Below, piece by piece: positions 1 to 47,500 of a stretch of DNA of 64,000 nt (positions within the stretch are counted from its first letter, which is position 1; every line of letters begins with the position of its first letter). The stretch comes from Myoxocephalus aenaeus (lineage: Eukaryota > Chordata > Actinopteri > Perciformes > Cottidae), in assembly GCA_038501785.1 (NCBI GenBank), contig JBAMJR010000011.1, positions 1,435,501 through 1,499,500 of the forward strand. Direction: 5' to 3'. The position numbers and the translations under genes were made by a program. Under the pieces are notes generated by a model. The model was not told the origin of the DNA. It worked only from the letters and a program-made list of their open reading frames with translations, and did no database searches.

Positions 1-339
1 GTAAGAGAAAATCATGTCTGCTGACGGAAGTTAATTTAATACAATGATACTATCATAAGGGAAACATTGCGGTCTTTCGCAGACTGTTTAATGGGCAGGT
101 TGACGTCACAATGACAATAACATCATCGTCATCCCACTATGATTATTAAGTTATTAAATTTCATTCAAACAATTCCACTTACATGATTTAAATTCAATTT
201 AGGTTGATTCATGAAACAAGTAGTACAGAAGTAAACTCACTCCATTAGTCAGATATGCTACTCTCTTTAAGAGGAAAAATGTGCTCTATAGACTCAATGC
301 TACATTGAATGATTTCTTCAAATTAATCCTCATTTAAAT

Positions 340-590
340 CAGTGTGACGATTAGTTGATTCAAAGAAAAGCTATTAACTACTTTTTTATTTTTTTTAATT
401 TTTATTTAAGTAAGCAACATTTTTTTATATCATTGGAAAACTAATATCTTTTGATTTTTTGGGGGATTATTAGTTGGACAAAACAAGTAATTGGAAGTCA
501 TCTCCCAGGAATTTAATTTAATTGAGAAATCAATAGTCAGATTAATCAATAATGAAAGTAAGCATTAGTTGCAGCTCGAATTGAAATATG
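340..590. repeat. Degraded dispersed repeat with ATTAGTTGATT-type ends
   Basis: GTGACGATTAGTTGATT at one end and AATCAATAATGAAAGTAAGC followed by ATTAGTTGCAGCTCG at the other resemble a common fish non-autonomous repeat. Similar motifs occur near 7210-7510 and 8640-8840. Confidence 0.35.
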
Positions 591-2489
591 TATAAGAAAA
601 AGAACTTGGCGGTGAAGTCATGAATGATTAGCAGGACAATGACAAACAAGAAAGTACGACGTCCTCATTTTAGGATACAAAGGGACACTGATGTCCCTTT
701 GTTTTAGCAAATTAAAAAGAGCCTCTAAAATTAAAATTAAAAAGAGCCTCTAAACTTTGAGCAAACAAGGAAACAACGTTTCCTCTGAGCCACATCCTGG
801 GGAGCAGCATCACTCCCTGAACCTTTTATATATATAGGACAGTGTCGAGAACACAGAGTGAGTAATGGGCGCGAGAGACTGTGTGTTCATTCATTTAAAG
901 TACATAACGTTTAAAAACAAAAAAGGAACCTTTTTGATAACAGCTCCAGTAACTATAACATCAGTGACGGCAAATAGAGCTTCACTCATCCTACTCTGTC
1001 ACCACACTCGGACACAAAGACACAAACACACACATTGCTTCCTCTGGCTTCATGTGGCTGAACCCTGTGTTTTGGGCTCTTTCTCTCTCTCTCTCTCTCT
1101 GTCTGTGTGTGTGTCTGTGTGTGGCTAGTGTGTAGCCACAAGAATGTGAGTCACCACTTTTCTATTTACACCTCTCTTTCTGCTTCTTCTCTGGGTTTTC
1201 CACTACTTTCCCTTGTATGGTGTAATAGTGCAATTATAGCTCCTTGTGTGTGTATGTGTGTGCACATGAGTATATATTTGCTGGTATGTTGTCATATTCC
1301 CAAATTCCTCCTTGATGTAAACTTCTAAAAATAAGAAAAAACTGCAGCCCTGCCTGCAGACCTGGATCTTTTTTGCACATACGATAGATCCGATTAGTTT
1401 GCGTGTCTTAAACACTCACGGGTCTGTGGTGCTGATGAGCTGGTTAGCGGTTTGAGCCAGGGCTGAGGGCCAGTACGAGGCTCAATGAACTGCCTGTGCG
1501 TTTGTTTGTGTGTGTGTGCAATGCATGCATGTGTGTGTGTCCCAGATGCTCTGCGGTAGGTAACTCTAATCTTCCCAAAGGTCGGTCATCCAACCAGTCA
1601 CGCTCTGAAAAAGACCAGAGACAACGGTCAGGTTGCACAGAGACAGATGGGGAGATAAGGTCAGGTAGACAGACGTGGTCAAGCACGAAGACATACAGGG
1701 GGGTATGGAAAGACGTGAGAAGCACACAGACAGGTGTAACAAACATACACGTAGACAGACAACCTGACAAACTAATACACTCGCTAAAGAGTGGACTAAC
1801 ATGCAGGCAGACAGGTAAGCAGAGAGACAGGCAGAAGGGTGGGTGGCGGCAGGAGACAAAAGGCTTGTTTGATTCACCTCAGAGATAAAGCATCTGCCTC
1901 TCTCTGCGGCTGTGTGACTGCCCCGTCATTTGATCGGCAGAAGCAGGAGTTAGATGGGGATTAAATTGTGGCATTGTCTGAGTGACTCTCACCTGAAACC
2001 AGGACATTCCAAGACAGTAAATTGCAGCTGGAATTGCATTGCATTGAGCGGCATGGCTTTGTTCTTTCAGCTCCAGGAAGAGAGACAGACAGGACGACTA
2101 TTTGACCACATAAAAACCTTGACGGCATATTATATCTGATACTTAAGCAATCAAATACGTTCTTCTTCCCAGTGGTCACTCTCATATCTGCAGGCCGAAT
2201 ATGAAGCTACCGCCGCCGGCCAGTTAACCAACCCATTCTCATTCCCAACTCCTCACATATGGAGGCAAGGCCATGGTTTGGGTTAAAATAAGTATGTTTG
2301 TTGCATGACTTCAGTTATGTAGCCTCCGTTACGTACGTCAAGCGTTTCATACAGATGCTAAAGGATGGCTTGTGTGTGTCAAGTATGTTTTTGTTGCCCA
2401 GGGAATGACACTCATTTGTTTAATTCCTATATAAAAAATAAAAAAGAGACAAATAACAGTTTTTCAGGCAGCTATGTGTCTGACTGTTA

Positions 2490-2645
2490 CTTGGTCTAGA
2501 CCAGTAACTTCCTGGCTGTCAGGTAACAGTCTTTTTGCGAAGCTAACTTAGCTAAGTAGCTTCATAATTAGCATTGAGAGATGAGAATGGTATACATCTT
2601 CTCATCTAACTCACGGCAAGGAAGCAAATAAGCTTATTTCCAATT
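2490..2645 (-). repeat. Foldback-MITE family copy
   Basis: Reverse-orientation fragment: AAGCTAACTTAGCTAAGTAG and GAGATGAGAATGGTATACAT match the complement of the family consensus seen at 27475-27925. Confidence 0.55.
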
Positions 2646-2856
2646 TTTTTTAAACTTTTTCTTATAATTTCTTGATTTTTTCATATTTTGTTTATCGATG
2701 GTATTTTATTATCGATGCCGTTGAAAGTGAACCGAAACAGAAAGACTGATGCCGTAATTGTCGGATGAGGCAAAGTTCAGGACCGTATAACAACCACTTT
2801 GTTGTGACTCTTGTTGTTTACAGGATGTGGGGCACCACAAACACTAACGTTGAGAT

Positions 2857-2873
2857 ACACACACACACACACA

Positions 2874-2935
<62 letters not shown>
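2857..2935. repeat. (CA)n microsatellite
   Basis: About 79 bp of CA with one G interruption near 2874. Confidence 0.95.
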
Positions 2936-2937
<2 letters not shown>

Positions 2938-3254
2938 CACGCACGTAAGCTAATTAGGGGCTTCTGTCGGGAATGCTCAGACCTCAACACAGGCATTTTT
3001 GGAAGAACTTCATATTCTGTTGAGTGGAAGTTAGTCATGATACATTCACCACTCGCACAAACAACACGGACACGCACAACACGCACAACTTAGCTGTGAT
3101 TGCATCTGGGTCATCTGGGTGTGATTAGCAGAGTTAATGCCTTGTGTTAAATAGACTTTCTACTGCGCCTCACCGCAAACACTGACCACAACACACACAC
3201 ATAATATGTACACACACTGCCTTTGTCTCTCACACACACTCTCACACTCTCACA

Positions 3255-3260
<6 letters not shown>

Positions 3261-3347
<87 letters not shown>
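3261..3347. repeat. (CA)n microsatellite
   Basis: About 87 bp of CA, preceded by a CTCACA-rich stretch from 3230. Confidence 0.95.
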
Positions 3348-3349
<2 letters not shown>

Positions 3350-4379
3350 TTTATCGCTGCATCTGGCAGAAGTGTGATTTATATCTCACTCTCTTTCAAA
3401 CACTGAAGGGTGTGTGCAGCTGTGCGCGTGCATGTTGACCGTGCACACATTTCTGTGTATGTGTGTTTGTGTCCCTGCTTCTTTCCTTCTGATGTATCCA
3501 GTAATATCAGGTTGTTATTCCTCAACAATGACCACCGTGGATGCATGGGTCATCAGGGCCATGTGGAAGTCCTTTAGTGCAAGTGTTTCTTACTCCGCGG
3601 ATCGGTTCTGGTTCGGACGTGTCTCTCGTGTCTCAGGCTCAGACAAATTTCTCAGGATGGAAAAAAGTTTTAAGACCTTGAGTTTTTATTGTTGGTGTGA
3701 AATACAGCCATGTGGAAGTCAATCATAAAAATGAAATAGGATTTTTGCACGTTTTTGTTCTAAGTCCTATCATAAATCATAAACTGGGTTGGAGTGAAAC
3801 TCTCTTGATATTTTTCATGCAACACTTCTTGTGAGAACAGTGTGTTTTGGTGCATGCACCATAAATTGCACTAAAGCTTTTGGACCAAAATGTTTTGTTG
3901 GTTTTTATATGAGTTTTAATATATTTTTTTATAAAGAAGTATACGTTTTTTGTAATTCTATACCTCTCATACAACTTTATCCATAACTAAAAGTATCGTG
4001 CCACATACATGCATTTGTCCATTTTAAAATGTTCTTCCACTATAGATGAAAATACAGTATTTGAAAAGCTGGCTTCCTAATAATAAAATAACTCCAGCCA
4101 GATGAAGAGAGTTAAGTGAAATTTATTGCGCCCTGTTTCACAACTAGTATCCGCCACTGTTAGCCAGTCTCCTTTCTGCTCCTATTAACTAATATATATT
4201 TCAATCTTTCACCATCTTTTGTCCGTCTCCCTCTGTCCTTCGCAACTTCCTCCTTCTCTCCCATTTCCTCTGTCTCCCACATCCAACTTCTCTTCTCCCA
4301 GTCACCTTTGTCCAATCCTCCCTTTTCTCCCCCAACTTGGTCTCAACTTTTCCTCAACATCTGCAGCTGTTTTACCGCA

Positions 4380-4380
<1 letters not shown>

Positions 4381-4456
<76 letters not shown>
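4381..4456. repeat. (CA)n microsatellite
   Basis: A pure CA tract of 76 bp. Confidence 0.95.
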
Positions 4457-4458
<2 letters not shown>

Positions 4459-6755
4459 AGACCCCACGAAACTCCACTCTGACCACCGTTTAATAGCCGT
4501 ACGGCACAAAGGCCCATCAAAACGGCCTTGATTGGCTCTGACAGCAAATATGTCCCATGAAATTGACTTGGGATCAGTGTGCGTGTGTGTACATCCACGT
4601 GTATGTGCACTAATGTGTGTGTTGTAGAGGGTTCTGAAGAGGAGTGACAGAAACAGAGGGAAGTTGTGGCGGGGAAGACAGAAACAGAAAGAGAGCGTGA
4701 AAAATATTAAGATAGGGGATGAAGATGTGAGGCCAACAGCAGGGAAGCAGCTTTATATCTCCAAAGTGAAAATCTGGAGCTGTTTAACTGTTCTCAGTTC
4801 TTTGAGTGGAACATCTACATTATGTCATCGCCATCATTTTCAAGTCCTCTCCTGTCATTTTTTGAGAAGTTGGCAACAATGTGAAGATGCTGAGGCGTAA
4901 GAATTAAAGACACAAAGAATGACAGAGTGCTCTTCTGTGTTTTTCTCCACCAAAAGGTAGACAGAAGTGTGTTTGGTTGAATTAATCATCATTCTGCTGG
5001 AAGACAAAATTGTTCAAGCCATCGTGATTCAGCATCTGGGAGCAGAGAGCACAGCAATATTGCAATTAATATCACAATATTTCTGTTTAATTAATTAATA
5101 TGCACAGCAGTGTATGAATGTTTGAAAAGAGTTACCACGTGTGTCTTTGAATGTCTTCAAAAGTTTGTCTTTGGATCAACTACCAGTGGATTCAGAAGTA
5201 AAGAAGCAGTGGCAGACTTGGTGTCTGTGTGACGTAAACTGCTGCTATAAGAGCTGTATTTAGTAGCACCGTGACGTGGTCAGAGAGTGCTTTGAAGAAG
5301 GGAGGAAAGAGGGACAAGGTGAGCAGAGGAGGAAGGTGTTTCTCTCTGTGTCGTGATACCATGACAGCCGTTACTGTGTTTCTCCTCTCATCTATTCCTC
5401 TTTCCATCCTTCCCTCCCCACAGACATGCTACTAATATATTCATCAGAGATTTAGCCATTTCTTTTATGCTCTACTGCTTTCTTCTTCTCTCTTATCCGA
5501 GGAAGCTTGTTAAGCAGCAGTCCCAGCATTATCCCTTTTAACAGCTTACTGCTGAGCCAAGGGTTTTAAAGGCACACTAGCACGGGCAAGAAATACACTT
5601 GCAGTATTTATTCAAAGATTATGTCCAACAACAATTTCACAGACGGAATTTCTGTTCAAGCATTTTAAACTTGGAGCAAAATTGTTGTGGTCTTGGTTCC
5701 GAATTTGATCCTGATTTTGGTTGCACTCCTGATGTCTCCTCTCTGAAAACTAACCACCTCGTCACTGCTGCCAACAGCTGGACGGCCGAGGCGATAGTAA
5801 GCAGCTGTAGCAGTGGACAGGGGTGAGAGTATGAGAGGAATGAGGCAAACATAATTTAGAGAGAACTTGGAGCTCTGACCATTTTCACACATATTCTCAA
5901 TGGCCAGTCTCTGTAGAAAGCAGGCGTGAGTGATGGTTTGTCAGTTTAAAAAAAAAAAGATTGTGAGAGGCAGCCCTCCTTCTAACTGTACCATCAGACC
6001 AACACTTATTTAACTGTATGTGATGTGGGAAACTTCACTTCGATGAATAAAAGAATTACTCGATGAGTCTAGGTTGTCTTTTATAAGTTATTACAACACA
6101 AATCTGACACATTCATACCAAAAAGTTAAGCTGACATTACATTTGTTCAGCTTCATATAGTAAATCCCACATAATACAGAATAACTTAAAATCACAACAC
6201 ACCGGGCAGAGGCAAAACAAAGTATAACCCTCGGTCCAGACTGTCAAGGTCCTTATCTTATCTTAACCTCGAGACACCCGGAGCCTCCTCACAGAAGGCA
6301 CGCCAAGTGGGATGCACTCTGAAGCCTCTCAAAATACCAAGCCATGACTATGAACAAATTATACATTTCTTCATGTCTACAACTTTTCCACAACAGTAAG
6401 TCACAGCCGTAATCTTACTCTCACTTCAGTAAAGATCCTGGGCTATTCTAGTGACAGTACATTCTTTGAGCTGCTACATGCAGCATCTTCATCGGACTTA
6501 TAAGGGGAATAAGTCCTCATCTTCATACATCAAAGTCCAATTTAGCTCCTTCAGCAGTTATTTCACCAAAATAGTCAGTACGCATCTGTTTTGAATGGTA
6601 CGAGTGAATGAGTTAAATCAGCATTTTCTGTACCGTGAAAGCCCTTAACCCCTAATCTCTGACCCTTAACCTCTGCACTGTTACCACGACTCTAACCCCT
6701 TAACCCTCATCATACCAGAAGCACAAAGGCTATTTAGAAGAGGAGAAGCCCTGAG

Positions 6756-6966
<211 letters not shown>

Positions 6967-7209
6967 CAGACACGCACTGGCCACTCATATACTCCCTGGA
7001 GGCATGCACACAACAACAGACAGACAGTATTGTAATAGTTGTTTTGATGTTGGATGATAGCATCATGAATGTGCTGAGGATGACAAAGCAAAGAGCAGCA
7101 GTCTTAAAAACGGTGAACAAGGTTTTCAGTCTGCATCCAAACCATTTCATAAAACAGAATAACTCAAAGATACTGTAACGTCCAAAGTCTGAAACCAACA
7201 GGGTTTATG

Positions 7210-7510
7210 GGAAGCAGTGCCTAAAATGATTAGTTGACCGACCCATTTTGATAATTGGTTGTTTAAGTCATTTATATAGTCAAAACACTAAACATAATTT
7301 ACTTGGAGCATTTTGTTGTGCATTACTCTGCGTATGTCATTGTAAATTGAATATGTTTAATTTCTATACTTTTATTTCAACAAAGCAAGCAAATTGAAGA
7401 TGTCTCCTTGAAGCATTATTGTAGGATATAGGATCAACTGTTTTTGGAATAGTCAAATATCATCAAGAGACTAATTGATAATTAAAATAATCACAAGTTA
7501 CCATAATTTC
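7210..7510. repeat. Degraded dispersed repeat with ATTAGTTGA-type ends
   Basis: AAAATGATTAGTTGACCGAC near the left and AGACTAATTGATAATTAAAA near the right form rough inverted ends, like 340-590. Confidence 0.4.
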
Positions 7511-7808
7511 CAACAGAGGCTAGCAGTTATCTTGACTGGTATTATTCGTTTATGGTAATTATAACAAGAGAATCATAATTTCACAATGATGTAATTATGT
7601 GAAAAAAATACTTCACACATAAGTTTCTTTTTAGGTGTTTTATCTGCATTGAAGACACATTTAGAAAAAATGGAAGGGACTTGACGACGAGGGATTGGTT
7701 TGGTTGATCTGTATTTCTGTCCCTGTGGTCATGAGATGACGTCTCCCTCTGTCACGGTGGTTATAGCAGCCATGTTTACTGGTGGTCTTGACTCACTTAG
7801 CAGTAACT

Positions 7809-7818
<10 letters not shown>

Positions 7819-7840
<22 letters not shown>

Positions 7841-7875
7841 GCACGCACGCACGCACACACACACACACACACACA
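7819..7875. repeat. (CA)n microsatellite with CACG units
   Basis: CA tract interrupted by three or four GCAC units. Confidence 0.9.
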
Positions 7876-8179
7876 TCTCACCAATTGACGCGGCCTCTGT
7901 CTGGTTCAGCAACCACAAACCCAGAGTTTTAAGTCTTTTTGCACCTCAAGGATAATTGTGTAAATAAGAGAAAGGTTGAGTGTTTCTGTCAGGTTTGCTC
8001 TGGTTATTCTGACCTTTTATTAACAATATTTAGCTTTCTGTCTCCATGCATGTCAGCCAGAGGGCTCACACGAATAGCTCAAATGTGGGCAGAATGTGTC
8101 AAACACAGGATTTGTCTGTGAAAGGTTTATTTCCCTTTCTGTGTTTGTTTTAATCCTCATCCTCTCCGTCTCTTTACAG

Positions 8180-35806
<27,627 letters not shown>

Positions 35807-36063
35807 GGTAATGGTGATGTCACAGGAACACACTTATTTTGTTGTGTAAGTGTGTCATATGATGTTTCGAGAATATGTTTCTATAAAAGGATAATACCCT
35901 TCATCTTTTGTCCACTTAAATTTACCCATCATCTCTTCCAGGCCCAAACCCCACAGCTGTCACCGTCTGCTGCACCAAGCTCATCTTCACAAACATCAAC
36001 TTTTCCAACAAAATGTTGTACAAATTGTAAAAAAACAAGTTTACCCGTACTGGATACCAGTTT

Positions 36064-36069
36064 AATAAA
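36064..36069 (+). terminator. anos1: anos1 polyadenylation signal
   Basis: A canonical AATAAA lies 258 bp after the anos1 stop codon, at a sensible place for the 3' end. It is seen directly; the cleavage site itself is inferred. Confidence 0.65.
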
Positions 36070-36089
36070 GCACTAAGTACTTGCATTTA

Positions 36090-37190
36090 GTCTAAAACGT
36101 GCATCCTTAAACCATATATTTTTTATTTTTTATTAAAGCTGCAAAATGTTCATAATGATTCTGATTGGCATTATTGTCACAGCAACGCAGGACATGTATG
36201 TGCAAAGCGAGACTCTTTGCATGACTGCATCTGTATGTTTGGTGATTAAATGGGACTAATCAGGTAATTTCTACTCATCTGACATCACTGGAGCCAAATG
36301 AAACGTGTAAAGAGACTTATAATGACTTTTGTTTTTGATCATGCAAGTGGAGAATGATAGCACTGACCATATGTACAAATTGAAATGTATAGCAAAGGGC
36401 TGACTGTGTTCAATTCAATGCATAATCTGCTCCATTATTTGTTTAAGCCAGTGGGTCTGAGTTGGTGAAGCCTTGAAGTAGGCTCAAATATGTTTTTATA
36501 TTTATATATGTTTAAAGAAAGCAAGGTTTTCACTCAAATCTCTTTGAATTTGCTTGTTTGATACATTTGGAGTCTTTTGCAACATTACTTTGCATCATGG
36601 TATACCAATTTCACTATATTATGACATTGTTACATAGTTAATATAGATATCCCTGTGGTAGATATTTCTTTGTTTTGCAAAAGTCATAGCATTACTTTGA
36701 AATGGTTGAAAACTACTGGTGTCAAGCAATCAGTAATTATTATGTTAATATTCTCTCTATGTAACCATTTTTTGGCATTTAACTGTTGATCATTTTGTAC
36801 TTTATTCCTTTACCTTTTGACAGTTAGTTTTATTTATTGTTTTCCTGTCTTAGTTTTTTGTAATTAAATATTACCAAGATACATTGTGTGTTGTCAGTGA
36901 TCTGTGGGTTAGACATTATGATAACGGAGATCATTCTAGTTTGTATTATATCTTGCATTATATATAATTATATACAGTATTCAAAATTGGAATAAAATAA
37001 AAAAATCGTTGACCTATATCTGATATGGCAACACAGAGTAATTTACATGTAATGCCTAAAAACGCAAATTAAAATAGAAACATGTAAACAGGAGTTAAAT
37101 TGCTGTAGATCCTCTTGCTGTCTCGTATGAAGTTCACATTTAAGAAATGTCACTGTAATATTTTACAGTCGGAAGATAGGAAGAGGAATT
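36090..37190. other. Intergenic region between anos1 and senp5
   Basis: About 1.1 kb of AT-rich DNA with no recognisable gene, conserved motif or repeat family. It separates the anos1 polyadenylation signal from the CpG-rich segment upstream of senp5. Confidence 0.6.
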
Positions 37191-37194
37191 TGAA

Positions 37195-37333
37195 GGTTAC
37201 TTGGGGAGAGCATCCGGACGCTGCCGACGCTCGCGGAGGACGCCGTGACGTAATCAACGAGCGACGACAGCTTGAATTGTTGTTTCTTCAAATCGTGGCC
37301 AGATGAAACTCAGTTTGTCATTTCGCAGACAAG
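37195..37333 (+). promoter_or_regulatory. senp5: Putative senp5 promoter and 5' untranslated exon
   Basis: A short CpG-rich segment (about 37214-37270) stands out from AT-rich surroundings and contains the CRE-like site TGACGTAA at 37246-37253. A donor-like AAG/GTAGGG at 37333/37334 could end a non-coding first exon that joins an acceptor (TAACCAG) before 38278. Position and base composition support a promoter; start site and exon are inferred. Confidence 0.45.
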
Positions 37334-38277
37334 GTAGGGTATGCTTGCGTTTGTTTTCACTTTCCGCCATGCTTTTTGCTTGTGCTCAACATTACCTCAA
37401 AATCATATTCGCACCACCGCTTTTGTCTTCGGACGCCTCCAACTTCCCACTGAAAATGGAGGAAATGTGTGCAGTCGGTGCTTTGTGTTTACGCCTGTGT
37501 TTTGGCTGCAGTTAGCTAACTCGGCTAGCTTCAAGGGAATCATTAACTCATTCAAAACTTTGCACAACGCGATTCTAAGTCAAATTATCGGATGGCACGC
37601 TGTGTTCTTAAATATATTTCTGCACGATCTTGCTGCCCAATGTGTCTGACCTGAGGAAACGTACCGATAGTTCTCACTGAACATCTCAACTTCACGACAG
37701 ATTTTAGCTGGCAAATGATTAGCAAAGCAGCTAATATCTATATTATCTGCGTACACTGAATATTTGCAGCTAAAAAAAAATGCTGCAATGTTGCTAACAT
37801 AAGCTAACTACTACTGTCGCCTCTAAACAAAATAACTGCGCTGTAAAAGAAAGTGAGGAGATGGCACAACAGTCAAGTAGCTAGCTTACTGGTTGTCTAA
37901 CGTTGGTCATTATATGGTGCAAAAAGCGAGTTAGTTGCAAGCTAAAACACATTCGCAGTGATCAAACCTTCGCAGATGATGCTGTTACTTCAGTTTCACA
38001 ATTGGCTCACCCGTTAAATGCATATTATCTCCCACTGATAGAGGGTTAGATTAATTTGACATGAGTCCTGCGTTGTACATTTACACTGCAAATATTTAGG
38101 TAAACAGCTAATTGAGAAGAGCTTGTTAATGTCTTTCATTGGCTCTTGTTTTTATTTTTACTGTGTGTCTTTTGTGTGCACTTTACCCGTCTGCTGCTGT
38201 AATCCTGCAAATTTCCCCACTGCGAGACTAATAAAGGAATATATTATCTTATCTCTCTTATTCTGTTCTCTAACCAG

Positions 38278-38579
38278 GGGACCATGGTGGTGTTACTGTT
38301 CCAGTCAGAGTCTACCCGTCATTGACACCTTATATATGACATGGTCTAGTCTGTTGTCAAGTCAGTGACCTCTATGGTGGGAAAGGCTTGAGAACAACCT
38401 TTTCTTCCACAAAGCAAAAGTACTTTGCAGAAGAATTCCTGGAGGGAAGCGTCAGGATACATACCAAGGAAGGAACAAAAGCACGACACGTAATATTCAG
38501 AGGATCCAAAGGAAGGAGAAATAAGGCATTTGGAGAGGGTGGTGTTGGGGATGGGGTTGAAGAGCCAAAGGAGGACGTC
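38278..38579 (+). promoter_or_regulatory. senp5: senp5 5' leader with upstream ORFs
   Basis: Between a likely acceptor (TAACCAG, ending 38277) and the chosen start at 38580 there are at least four upstream ATGs. One at 38284 has strong context (ACCATGG) and opens a 13-codon ORF ending at 38325; those at 38336, 38341 and 38374 are also quickly closed. The main frame is open from 38340 but has no ATG before 38580. This predicts translational repression or a missed upstream coding exon. Confidence 0.5.
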
Positions 38580-44315
<5,736 letters not shown>

Positions 44316-44537
44316 TTGACTGAATAATGGCCGCCGCGTTCACTCACTGCAGCTCGCCTTGTTATATGAGACGGTCTGTCCAAGGCTGTCAGATGGCCCG
44401 TGTTACTGACAGTCTGTTACATAAGCTAACGCAACGTGGCCCTTTATACTCCAGGGTGCTCCAACTGCCACTCTGCCTGTTTGACTGACAGCAGAGCAGC
44501 TGCTCATTTTGACTTATTTTTTTGACTTTTGGAGTTC

Positions 44538-44543
44538 AATAAA
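44538..44543 (+). terminator. senp5: senp5 polyadenylation signal
   Basis: AATAAA 223 bp after the senp5 stop, followed by a T-rich stretch. It is a good candidate for the transcript 3' end. Confidence 0.65.
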
Positions 44544-44559
44544 AGTCTGCGGTTGAGCA

Positions 44560-47500
44560 GATTTTTTTACTCGCAAGGAACTACTGATGTGGCCCCCTAC
44601 TGACTCTCAGAAATGCTGGTCCTGTACCCATCAGGTTGGTTTTGCATTCTACATTTACCTTTCCCAGTGGATTTGTTCAACCAAATGGACACAAGAGAGC
44701 TCTGACTTGGACTGAGAACACGGGCGTTGGACCAGCCTCGCCCAATGAGACGGACCGCTCATCCCAAATGGAGTGGCCTTACATCCCAGATGGCCATTTT
44801 CACCGGTGCAACATTTTTAACTGTTTATTTTATGCTGGACTCTGCTGCAGAATCACACCTACTGTTATATGCATGTTTTCTAACATGTTTAATACAGTTA
44901 GGATGTTTTTATTCAGTGAACCAACTGGTCACTTAAAACTTGAAGTTGGGTTGGTTTTGTTCCCTTGGACTCCAGGCATTTGCACGGTTAGAGGCCTATC
45001 CTTTGAAGAGTCTAGAATATCAACTGAATGTACTGATCACATATTCTTCCTGACTGCCTCGCAGGGTGCAGACTCGGCACCGCACCGGCTCATGGCACAT
45101 TTTGGCTGTGGCTTGAAACAGGGATATACTTTTTTTTTTTTTATGTAGTTTTATTTTATTTTAAAGTATAACATTTTGAAACCATAATCCAAATAATTTC
45201 TTATTAAAATTCCAGTTTTTCCACCACATTATTTCTGCCTTTTTCTTTTGTCGTGATCACATTCTTATGATTTAGTTTTTGCACAAGCATTTTGCGGCCT
45301 TTCCAGCTGAGAGCCGTTGTGTGACCATGAACCCATCAATTTGAGTTGAAAATGTTTGTAAGATTCATGTTCGGCTGCACAGCTAGCTGCTGATGTGAGG
45401 ACCACCGTTTCATTTCATATTATCAACTGTCGTAGCTCCTGTGGGCTCTTGACAGAGAAACAAGGGGACCTCAGCTATTTTCATTAAATCTTCTGTCCAA
45501 CCTAGATTTAGTTTGTTATATTCCGTTAATGTATTTACAGATTGTGTTGTACCTTTACTGGCCTACTACTGTACATGCTTGCTTTGGCTAAAAACTATAG
45601 TTGTTTCTTGACTGTTTTTATTGTTGTTATTAAAAAGGCCAATACTGCTGGAAATGAGTTTTTATCTTCAGTGGTTTTGAAAGACTAGTGAAATGGTGTG
45701 AATAACAAAAATGCTGGAACAATTTATAGTTTCAGGATGGATGACGTCTTCTACGTTGTACTCGTAGGGATAATTCAGGTTTATTCTACCCCCAAAATAT
45801 CCCCTTCTAAACAGATGGCTACAATCAGTGCTTGTTTCAGTCGTTTCTCCCTCGTCAAATGTCCTTGAGTTCCAGTGCCAATAGAAAAGAAATGTCACGG
45901 CCAAAAGTAAGGAGAGGAATTGACTCAATTCTGTTCAGTCTAATATTCTGATATCAATATGATTATGAGGAATATAAAGTAAATTATTGCTTTGCTTCCA
46001 TGTTTTCAATAAGTGTATGACGGCAGGGACCTTCAAGTTAAACCTGTCCCTCCATCATTGATCGTGTGAGAGAGACTTCAAAGATAATCTTATCTTCTTA
46101 TCAACCTTATCTCCGCATTAAAGTCTTTCATGTGTAAAATAATCTCTTATAATGATCAGATCTCTGAATTAGTGGGTGATAAAAGACCTAAAGCATCTAT
46201 GTTCTGAAGCTACGGCCTAATGAACTACTGCATTTCTACATAATTACCAGAAGAGGGGGCTCTATCTGCAATTATAATCTTGCTGGAGTTATCCTTTTCT
46301 TTGGCACCCATCCAAAGCACAAGGTCAGAAACGGTGGCCCTGGAGATGGATTGTAGTTAAGTGTGTGTTGCTCAAGGCCGTGAGAAACACCTTCTGAGGC
46401 ACTTAACCTGCCAACTTTGAGACGGCTGGTCTTTTAATCATTATGCAAGTCTGATTATCTTGGTGCTATATACTTTAATGTCATTATTACCATTACACAT
46501 GCCTGCACATTAGTTGGCCTTTAAGCACAACATTATGCTAATTATGTGCATTATATAAAGGGAAATTCCAGTTTGAGATTCCTGCTCAGGCTTCATCCTC
46601 TAAGTCTGTGGGGAGTGTTTTCTTCAGATATGCACAACTAATGAGGGCTGTGCTGCTTGTTTTGTTCTTTGATTATGAGCACTTTAAAAGTATTGTGCCG
46701 TTGTTAAGGGAGTCAAAGTCCACCATTTCTGTTATCAGCTCATAGAGTGCTGCTGGGATGACGCATTTTTGAAGGCCATTGAAATTTGAATTATTGCAGT
46801 AAATGAACTCCGTAGCAAACAAAGGTTTATGATACGTACACCTAGTGTCAACAAGAAAGTCTTCACAATTCAAAGCCACAATCTTTGAAGCGCAAATGCA
46901 ATCAAGCTAATGTTAGGCTATAAATGAACTACACCACGGTCACATGACCGGTTTTGTTGTCTAATTTTGTCACTTGTTAACAACCGCCTTTTTAAAATAC
47001 ACAACCGCTTCAAAATTCCACCTCACGGTGGCGCAAGCGGAAAAGTCAGGGGATCATTCAACTTTAATGATTAAAGTCATTCAGATTCATCCTGTGGAGT
47101 CAATACATGTTTGTTCTAGGAAATCCCTCCAAGAGGCTAGTTCTTGAGATATTTTAGTCTTGACCAAAATGGTGGAGTTACCAACAGAGTGACACATTGC
47201 CTTCCATTGAGTCACACCTCTTGTCTCTCTGGTGCCTATGCGTCTGGAGACCACAACTTCAACTTCAGTGTTATTGTCCCGAGGGAAATTGGGTTTGCAG
47301 GCATGGCTAAAAAATACTCAAAACAGCACATAAAACAAAATATTCTCCCACAAACAGGACAATGAAACCAAAATATAACTCAAATAAATAACAGATCAAG
47401 GCCAAAAAATAAAGCCACCACTGCTGATAAATAAAAACTCCAAAAGACACCGACAGATAACTCAGAGTTGCACTTGTCACATTGACGTTTTAAAAGCATA

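Noticed and set aside
1496..1888. Open frame of 130 codons rich in Arg and Gln, and an opposing frame
   Set aside because: Low-complexity CAGACAGG-rich DNA, no recognisable domain, inside the presumed anos1 intron.
2765..3438. Open frames coding His-Thr or Cys-Val runs
   Set aside because: They are CA/TG microsatellites read in frame, and the same happens at every such tract; no conserved flanking protein and no splice structure.
44636..45148. Open frame of 170 codons after senp5
   Set aside because: It starts about 90 bp beyond the polyadenylation signal, has no domain and ends in a poly-T run.
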